Shown: piece after piece, positions 43,522 through 48,160 of the stretch
Numbering within the stretch: position 1 is the first letter of the stretch
How the letters are laid out: every line of letters starts with the position of its first letter
Origin: Microcaldota archaeon
GTDB taxonomy: Archaea > Micrarchaeota > Micrarchaeia > Micrarchaeales > CABMGC01
Direction: 5' to 3'
Length of the DNA: 48,160 bases
Assembly (NCBI GenBank): GCA_021852055.1
Contig: JAJZOD010000014.1
Coordinates: 1-48,160, forward strand
Program-made: the position numbers and the translations under genes
The notes under the pieces: model-generated
The model's input: only the letters and a program-made list of their open reading frames with translations
Databases searched by the model: none
Told to the model about the DNA's origin: nothing

Positions 43522-43658
43522 TAAAATAAACATGGCCTACGCTATGCCTTTACTACTATGTACTTTTTTGCATTAATAGCATAAGCCAAAGCAAATGCAA
43601 CATTTTCTCCTGCCAATGTTGGAGGAGTTCAGCAAATACCACTGCTAGCATGCTTTGG

Positions 43659-44636
43659 TTACCGTTGCGCAGGGAGTATCTCGATCTCTGAAGTGGTTAT
43701 TGTTTTTGTAACTACTGTAGTAGTTACTGTTTTTGTTGTTTCTGTTGTGGCATGCTTTTCCGCTGCCGGCTCTTCACGCTGTTTAACCACCGGAGTTCCT
43801 GCTTCTTTGTGTGCTGATGCCTTGCACTTGCTGTTTTGTCTAAAAAGCCCAAACATGCCAAAGAGGCCTGATGTTTTATATGTCTGACCGCTTTCTGAAA
43901 CCTTTGCAGTTTTGCCTGACTGTTTTTTATCCGATGTGTTGTTTTTGCGCTGGCTGAGTTTCAAAGGTACAACTCCATGACTTGTTGTAAGGTATATCGT
44001 ACCGGGAGTTACAGTCACAGGCGCAGGCATGACCGTGCCGCCAAAGCTGTCTGATGCAGAGGTGCTCTGCGCTGCGGGCGGGTCTGCATATGGATATGCA
44101 TAGCCAGGTGCGCCATAAGTTGGTGCACTATACGCGGCATATGGGGTATACTGCGTGTACGGCATATACTGCTGATACTGTTGGTAATAGAGGCCGTATG
44201 CAGGTTGACCATTATTCAAGATGCTGTTTGTTATGCCATAAGACAACGCGCCAGCAGCGCCAGCCGCAAGGCTTCCTATGCCGCCTCTGTAGTAGCCCCC
44301 TCCACAATAACCGCCATACCCCCCATAGCCGTAGTAGCCCCCGTATGGGTATCCGCTTGCCCTTGCTATTACTCCGTCAAGAGCGCCTATGCCTGCACTT
44401 ATGCCGACCCGAGCCCAGAAGTTGCCTCTGGCCTCTGCCTTTCCCTGATTAAAAAGAATCGGTGCAGCTATTACAGCAGCAGCCAAGCCTATCTTAAGGC
44501 CTGTAGCACTCCTGCATCTTGTCTCGCTCCGTGCAAGCAGCTTAACTGACTTATCGGATTCAGCAACAGTATTTTCATTTATGCTGATGCCTGATGCCAC
44601 AGAACCATATCCCTTTTTAACACCAAATACAGCCAT
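43659..44636 (-). CDS. Gly/Tyr-rich low-complexity protein
   Basis: 325 residues. One hydrophobic segment (GLKIGLAAAVIAAPILF, about 46-63) is followed by a glycine-zipper stretch (ARVGISAGIGALDGVIARA), a Gly-Tyr block (about 95-120, YGYGGYGGYCGGGYYRGG), a second zipper (GGIGSLAAGAAGALSYGI), a Gln/Tyr/Pro-rich region, then a Lys/Ser-rich part and a Thr/Val-rich tail (TETTKTVTTTVVTKTITTSE). Glycine zippers suggest membrane association or self-assembly, and the Gly-Tyr block recalls phase-separating or adhesive proteins. No family is recognised. Confidence 0.6.
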   Translation of the reverse strand: MAVFGVKKGYGSVASGISINENTVAESDKSVKLLARSETRCRSATGLKIGLAAAVIAAPILFNQGKAEARGNFWARVGISAGIGALDGVIARASGYPYGGYYGYGGYGGYCGGGYYRGGIGSLAAGAAGALSYGITNSILNNGQPAYGLYYQQYQQYMPYTQYTPYAAYSAPTYGAPGYAYPYADPPAAQSTSASDSFGGTVMPAPVTVTPGTIYLTTSHGVVPLKLSQRKNNTSDKKQSGKTAKVSESGQTYKTSGLFGMFGLFRQNSKCKASAHKEAGTPVVKQREEPAAEKHATTETTKTVTTTVVTKTITTSEIEILPAQR

Positions 44637-44735
44637 CTAATTACCATTATACAATACTCCCGTCCAGATATTTATGCGTTTTCACAGGTTTCGGGAATTT
44701 ATACTGACATATACAATTATGCATAAGGTACGTTT

Positions 44736-44803
44736 GACGTGCAAAACGCACAAAACTAAGCTGTAGGAGTGCAATCTGCACGTCGTAAAGGAATATATAA
44801 ATA
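44736..44803 (+). promoter_or_regulatory. Inverted repeat and TATA box upstream of thermosome gene
   Basis: GACGTGCA (44736-44743) and TGCACGTC (44777-44784) form a perfect inverted repeat ending a few bases before the strong TATA element AATATATAAATA (about 44792-44803). This is where archaeal heat-shock regulators usually bind or where activators sit. Three weaker TATA-like elements follow (near 44843, 44870 and 44901), so the exact start of transcription is open. Confidence 0.5.
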
Positions 44804-44917
44804 CCTTTTGCCCTAATAAATAGGTATGTATCTTAATCGGGATTTATACTTTAATGTTTGATGCTTAGTATAAACAGGTGGATGCATTCTTCTTAAAACG
44901 ATATATAGGTGTATGAA

Positions 44918-46573
44918 ATGGCAGAAAATCAACTAGGCGGACAACAGTATCTTATTTTGCCTGAAGGGGCAAGCAGGCTCATAGGTAAGGAGGCGCAGCG
45001 CACAAACATAGCAGTAGGCTATGCTGTGGCAAGCATAGTGCGCACAACGCTCGGGCCAAAGGGCATGGACAAGATGCTTGTAAGCGAGCTTGGCGACATA
45101 ATAATAACAAACGACGGCGCCACAATACTCGAAGAGATGAACGTGGAGCACCCTGTGGCAAAGATAATGGTCGAGATAGCAAAGACACAGGACAAGGAAG
45201 TCGGCGACGGAACAACAACTGCAGTTATAATAGCGGGCGAGCTTCTCAAGAATGCAGGCACAATGCTGGATCAGGGCATACCTCCTGCAGCCATAATCAA
45301 AGGCTATGAAATGGCGCGCAATAAAGCAGCAGAAGAGCTTGGAATAATGGCAAGCAGCGTTACAATAGATGACCAGGATAAGCTTCAGAAGATAGCGATG
45401 ATATCTATGGGCTCTAAAAATATAGGCAGCCCAGATACTAAAAAGCACCTTGCGGCTCTTGCTCTGCAGTCACTGAAACAGGTTGCCATGCGTGACGGGA
45501 ACAAGGTGTCAATAGACCGCGATTTCATAAAGATAGAGAAAAAAGAAGGCGGTAGCATAGAAGACACCACATTTATAAATGGCGTCTTGATAGACAAAGA
45601 GATAGCGCATCCAGGCATGCCGAAGATTATAAAGAATGCGAACATAGCGCTTCTTGATGTTGCCCTCGAGATTGAGAAAACAGAAACAGACGCAAGGATA
45701 GAGATCACAAGCCCAGACCAGATGCAGGCGTTCCTGATGCAGGAAGAGAAGATGCTCAAGGACATGGTAGAGAAGATAAGCAAGAGCAAGGCCACAGTCG
45801 TATTCGTGCAAAAGGGCATAGATGACGTAGCGCAGCACTATCTTGCAAAAGCCGGGATAATAGCAGTCAGGCGCGTAAAGAAGAGCGACATGGAGAAGCT
45901 TGCCAAGGCTACCGGTGCAAGGCTGGTTACAAGCCTGGACGACCTCACACAAAAAGACCTCGGCTTCGCAGGCACAGTAGAAGAGCGTAAGATATCAGGG
46001 GAGCAGATGATATTTGTTGAGAAGTGCAAGGATCCAAAGAGCGTAACAATGTTTGTGCGCGGCGGCACAAAGCAGGCAGTGGACGAGGTAGAGCGCGCAA
46101 TGACCGATGTGCTTGGCGCGCTGGCAAGCGCTGTAGAATCAGGCAAATACGTTACAGGCGGCGGCAGCACAGAGATGGCTGTATCAGTCAAGCTTCGCGA
46201 CTACGCAACAGACGTAGGCGGCAGGGAGCAGCTGGCAATACAGTCTTTTGCAGATGCACTTGAAGTAGTGCCTAAGACGCTCGCAGACAGCGCAGGAATG
46301 GACGCCATAGATACACTGGTAGCTTTGAGAAGCAAGCATAAGACTAAAGACGGAAGAAACTACGGCGTCGATGTCTACAAGAATACGATGTCGGACATGG
46401 ACAAACTCGGAGTAATAGAGCCTCTAAAGGTAAAGCTTCAGGCGCTTTCAAGCGCAACAGAGGCATCGGCTTCGATACTGCGCATAGATGATATGATAAG
46501 CTCCAAGGGCAGGTCTCCTGCAGGAGGCGGCGGCCCTGGCGGAATGCCTGGCGGCGCAGGCATGGAGGATTGA
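44918..46573 (+). CDS. thsA: Thermosome subunit (group II chaperonin)
   Basis: ATP-driven protein-folding chamber. 551 residues: [39 protein letters not shown] (catalytic Asp and P-loop-like motif), the helical-protrusion apical domain near 250-280, [32 protein letters not shown], and a C-terminal Gly/Met-rich tail ([15 protein letters not shown]) typical of the family. ATG 44918 is used; GTG 44909 lies three codons earlier. A hairpin and T-run follow the stop. Confidence 0.97.
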   Translation: MAENQLGGQQYLILPEGASRLIGKEAQRTNIAVGYAVASIVRTTLGPKGMDKMLVSELGDIIITNDGATILEEMNVEHPVAKIMVEIAKTQDKEVGDGTTTAVIIAGELLKNAGTMLDQGIPPAAIIKGYEMARNKAAEELGIMASSVTIDDQDKLQKIAMISMGSKNIGSPDTKKHLAALALQSLKQVAMRDGNKVSIDRDFIKIEKKEGGSIEDTTFINGVLIDKEIAHPGMPKIIKNANIALLDVALEIEKTETDARIEITSPDQMQAFLMQEEKMLKDMVEKISKSKATVVFVQKGIDDVAQHYLAKAGIIAVRRVKKSDMEKLAKATGARLVTSLDDLTQKDLGFAGTVEERKISGEQMIFVEKCKDPKSVTMFVRGGTKQAVDEVERAMTDVLGALASAVESGKYVTGGGSTEMAVSVKLRDYATDVGGREQLAIQSFADALEVVPKTLADSAGMDAIDTLVALRSKHKTKDGRNYGVDVYKNTMSDMDKLGVIEPLKVKLQALSSATEASASILRIDDMISSKGRSPAGGGGPGGMPGGAGMED

Positions 46574-46606
46574 TCAAAAACCTCTGGCGCATCCAAATTT
46601 AATAAT

Positions 46607-46627
46607 GCCCTATTTATTTTTCAGGGC
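46607..46627 (+). terminator. Hairpin/T-rich terminator after the thermosome gene
   Basis: GCCCT (46607-46611) pairs with AGGGC (46623-46627). The loop is the T-rich ATTTATTTTTC. It lies 34 bases after the stop codon. Confidence 0.45.
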
Positions 46628-46775
46628 TTACACAACCACAATTGCATAATAAATTAAGAATACGTAAATTAATGTGTAAAAACTGTTAAAGCAAAACCAA
46701 AACTAAAAAAACAAAATTTGATGCGATGGGAAAGGTAATAAGCGAACGCACACCCTGCTTGTATAAAGTGTTGCA

Positions 46776-47336
46776 ATGAGTAAGGTCATAATAACAGGCA
46801 CTCCCGGCTCAGGAAAGACCACTATACTTTCAAAGCTGTCAAAGGAGTTCAGGATCGTGAGCATAGGCACAGAAATGATGAAACGCCTCAGCAAGAGGCT
46901 AGAATCAAGGGACGATATACGCAGAAATCTCTCACACACAGAGATAAAAGCCATGAGAAAGATAGTCTTGGAGGATATCTCAAAGATTAATGAGAACATA
47001 ATAATAGAGTCACATACCTCCATAAAGAACGGAAAGAAGTACGAACTCGGATTCTTTCCTGAAGACTTCCCAATGCTTATGGATGTCACTGCGATAATAT
47101 ACATAGACGCTTCGCCAAACGACATACTTCTACGCAGGATAAACGATAAAACGAGATCCCGCGAAGCTGAATCCGCAGATGAGATAACAGAGCAGCGCAG
47201 CGTAAACCTCAGCCTGGCCGCTTTTTATGCACAGGCCCTTGGCACACCTTTATATATCATAATAAACAGACAAGATATGGTAGACACAGCGAGAAAGGAA
47301 GTCGAGCAGGCAATAAAAGAGTCTTTCTCGCAATAA
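46776..47336 (+). CDS. adkA: Adenylate kinase, archaeal type
   Basis: AMP + ATP to 2 ADP. 186 residues: P-loop ITGTPGSGKTTI at the N-terminus, VSIGTEMMKRLSKR, IIESHTSIKNG, IYIDASPNDILLRR and a short Arg-rich lid (RSREAESADEI). This is the AdkA (COG2019) form rather than the bacterial Adk with a long lid. TATA-like TTGTATAAAG lies just upstream, at about 46759-46768. The next gene, DUF106, follows 20 bases later, as in the common archaeal secY-adkA-DUF106 cluster, though secY is not adjacent here. Confidence 0.93.
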   Translation: MSKVIITGTPGSGKTTILSKLSKEFRIVSIGTEMMKRLSKRLESRDDIRRNLSHTEIKAMRKIVLEDISKINENIIIESHTSIKNGKKYELGFFPEDFPMLMDVTAIIYIDASPNDILLRRINDKTRSREAESADEITEQRSVNLSLAAFYAQALGTPLYIIINRQDMVDTARKEVEQAIKESFSQ

Positions 47337-47356
47337 GGTAATATAAGGTAATCCAT

Positions 47357-47866
47357 ATGGTATTTTTGCAACAGGCGACAATTGGTCTTGTATTTCTGGG
47401 CATAGGTTATGCGCTGTTTTCAGTATTCATACAGCGCAGGCTCTCTAATGTAGACAAGATGTATGAGCTCAGGGCTACAATGAGCGACAAGACGAAGAAG
47501 CTCATGGCCCTGGCAAAAAGCAATGCTCCAAAAGAGCAGATGGCGCAGCACCAGAAGGAGCTCACCGACATAAGCATGCAGAGCATGAAAAATCAGATGA
47601 AGCCGATGATAGTGATACTGCCTGTCCTGGCAATATTGGAGTATGCTGTCCTTCCGGGCATATTTCCGTCGACATTCACATTCAGCTTATTGGGCTTCAG
47701 CCTTACATACCAGATGTTCTTTATCGTTGTCATATTCATAGTCGGCCTAGTTCTCTCAATATCAATGTCGATGTACGACAGGCGCAGGCTCAAGGACAAA
47801 TACAATTTCGGGCTTCTACAGCCATCGCATAAGCAGCAGCCAGAAGACAGCAGCGCAGTAGTTTAG
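47357..47866 (+). CDS. DUF106 / Oxa1-YidC-like membrane insertase
   Basis: 169 residues: TM1 near the N-terminus (ATIGLVFLGIGYALFSVFI), a charged cytoplasmic coiled-coil (about 28-75, with KTKKLMALAKSNAP and HQKELTDISMQSMKNQMKP), then TM2 and TM3 (MIVILPVLAILEYAVLPGIF and MFFIVVIFIVGLVLSISMSM). This is the three-helix layout of the archaeal DUF106 proteins, homologues of YidC, Get1, EMC3 and TMCO1 that insert membrane proteins. It is co-oriented with adkA. Confidence 0.92.
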   Translation: MVFLQQATIGLVFLGIGYALFSVFIQRRLSNVDKMYELRATMSDKTKKLMALAKSNAPKEQMAQHQKELTDISMQSMKNQMKPMIVILPVLAILEYAVLPGIFPSTFTFSLLGFSLTYQMFFIVVIFIVGLVLSISMSMYDRRRLKDKYNFGLLQPSHKQQPEDSSAVV

Positions 47867-48098
47867 CACTCCTACGTATCTATATAATGCATTGTAATGC
47901 ATAATTGGCACACTATAAGATACACACTGTAATGGTAAATTTATAATTGTAGCAGTTTGGCAGCAATGCCAGGTTATAAAAGCGGCGATTGAACAGCAAA
48001 GCTGTCAGTTCTACTATCAATAACCCCCGCCAACTGTATTATCCCGAAATAAGGTTCTCTCGGTAAACGATAAATTCGTATACGACGAAGAGACCACT
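47867..48098. other. Intergenic stretch before the right-edge transposase
   Basis: 232 AT-rich bases. They contain an ACAGC/GCTGT mini-hairpin near 47994-48006 and two TATA-like AATTTATAA/GTTATAAAA elements. No gene was seen. Confidence 0.35.
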
Positions 48099-48160
48099 AT
48101 GAGGACACTAAATCTAGGCCAAGTTCGATGGATAATGAGAGAAATGAAGAAAGGGGACTT
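48099..48160 (+). CDS. Start of a transposase/integrase-like protein (cut by window edge)
   Basis: ATG at 48099 opens a frame encoding MRTLNLGQVRWIMREMKKGD and runs off the window. The motif of a short start followed by W-I-x-R-E-x-x-K-G-(D/E) is the N-terminal helix-turn-helix of archaeal IS-type transposases (for example the IS481 group). Only about 20 residues are visible, so the element type is uncertain. The frame is open upstream for some codons. Confidence 0.5.
   Translation, partial: MRTLNLGQVRWIMREMKKGD

Overview
The window is archaeal chromosome. TATA boxes sit about 20-45 bases before many start codons, and several starts look leaderless. The gene set is archaeal: EF-1A, eS/eL-type ribosomal proteins, aIF2-alpha, TFE, a TATA-binding protein, GINS, RadA, thermosome, KEOPS subunits, Taw1, AglB and geranylgeranyl lipid enzymes. 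A 385-residue tRNA-splicing endonuclease with three fused units (the epsilon2 type known from ARMAN-1/2) points to Micrarchaeota, close to 'Ca. Micrarchaeum'. That placement is inference from this and the general gene content.

Left edge (1-1500): an accessory patch. It holds the tail of a possible antitoxin gene, a RelE-like toxin, an N-terminally broken tyrosine recombinase and tRNA-Glu. The T-arm core of tRNA-Glu is repeated twice more beside it, as old attachment sites would be. 1528-10802: tmk-dcd, a PRC-barrel protein, the tRNA endonuclease, Taw1, a flippase-like membrane protein, RadA, a DUF92 protein, then a leftward GINS-eL44-aIF2alpha-PAC2 operon. 10941-19798: initiator tRNA, TFE with an unusual basic N-terminus, a prenyl synthase, tRNA-Lys, a COG2403 GTPase and bacterial-type gyrB-gyrA. 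19836-24726: a leftward operon of a winged-helix protein, a glycoprotein-like membrane protein and an Lhr helicase. 24875-30064: RNHCP protein, DUF4870 protein, uS10, EF-1A, two unassigned small proteins and CysRS.

30084-43521 is rich in cell-surface genes: anchored secreted proteins, a pilin-like DUF2341 protein, a 12-repeat YVTN beta-propeller protein, AglB with an N-terminal coiled-coil module, and a GT4 glycosyltransferase. The surface proteins carry many N-x-S/T sequons, so AglB and the glycosyltransferase may modify them. Among them lie Kae1-Bud32, a 34-codon eL41 gene, geranylgeranyl reductase and TBP. 43659-48160: a Gly/Tyr-rich protein, thermosome, adenylate kinase, a DUF106 (Oxa1-like) insertase and, at the right edge, the start of a transposase-like gene.

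The most striking observation is that the TBP gene (40063-40377, minus) encodes only one of the two TBP repeats. An in-frame stop and a TATA box lie just upstream and a stop follows directly, so this looks like a real single-repeat TBP and not a fragment. Other points of interest are the Bud32 gene, whose conserved glycine-rich loop is encoded upstream of its first ATG in a frame overlapping kae1, the eL41 microgene with no standard start codon before its conserved N-terminus, and the extended TFE.
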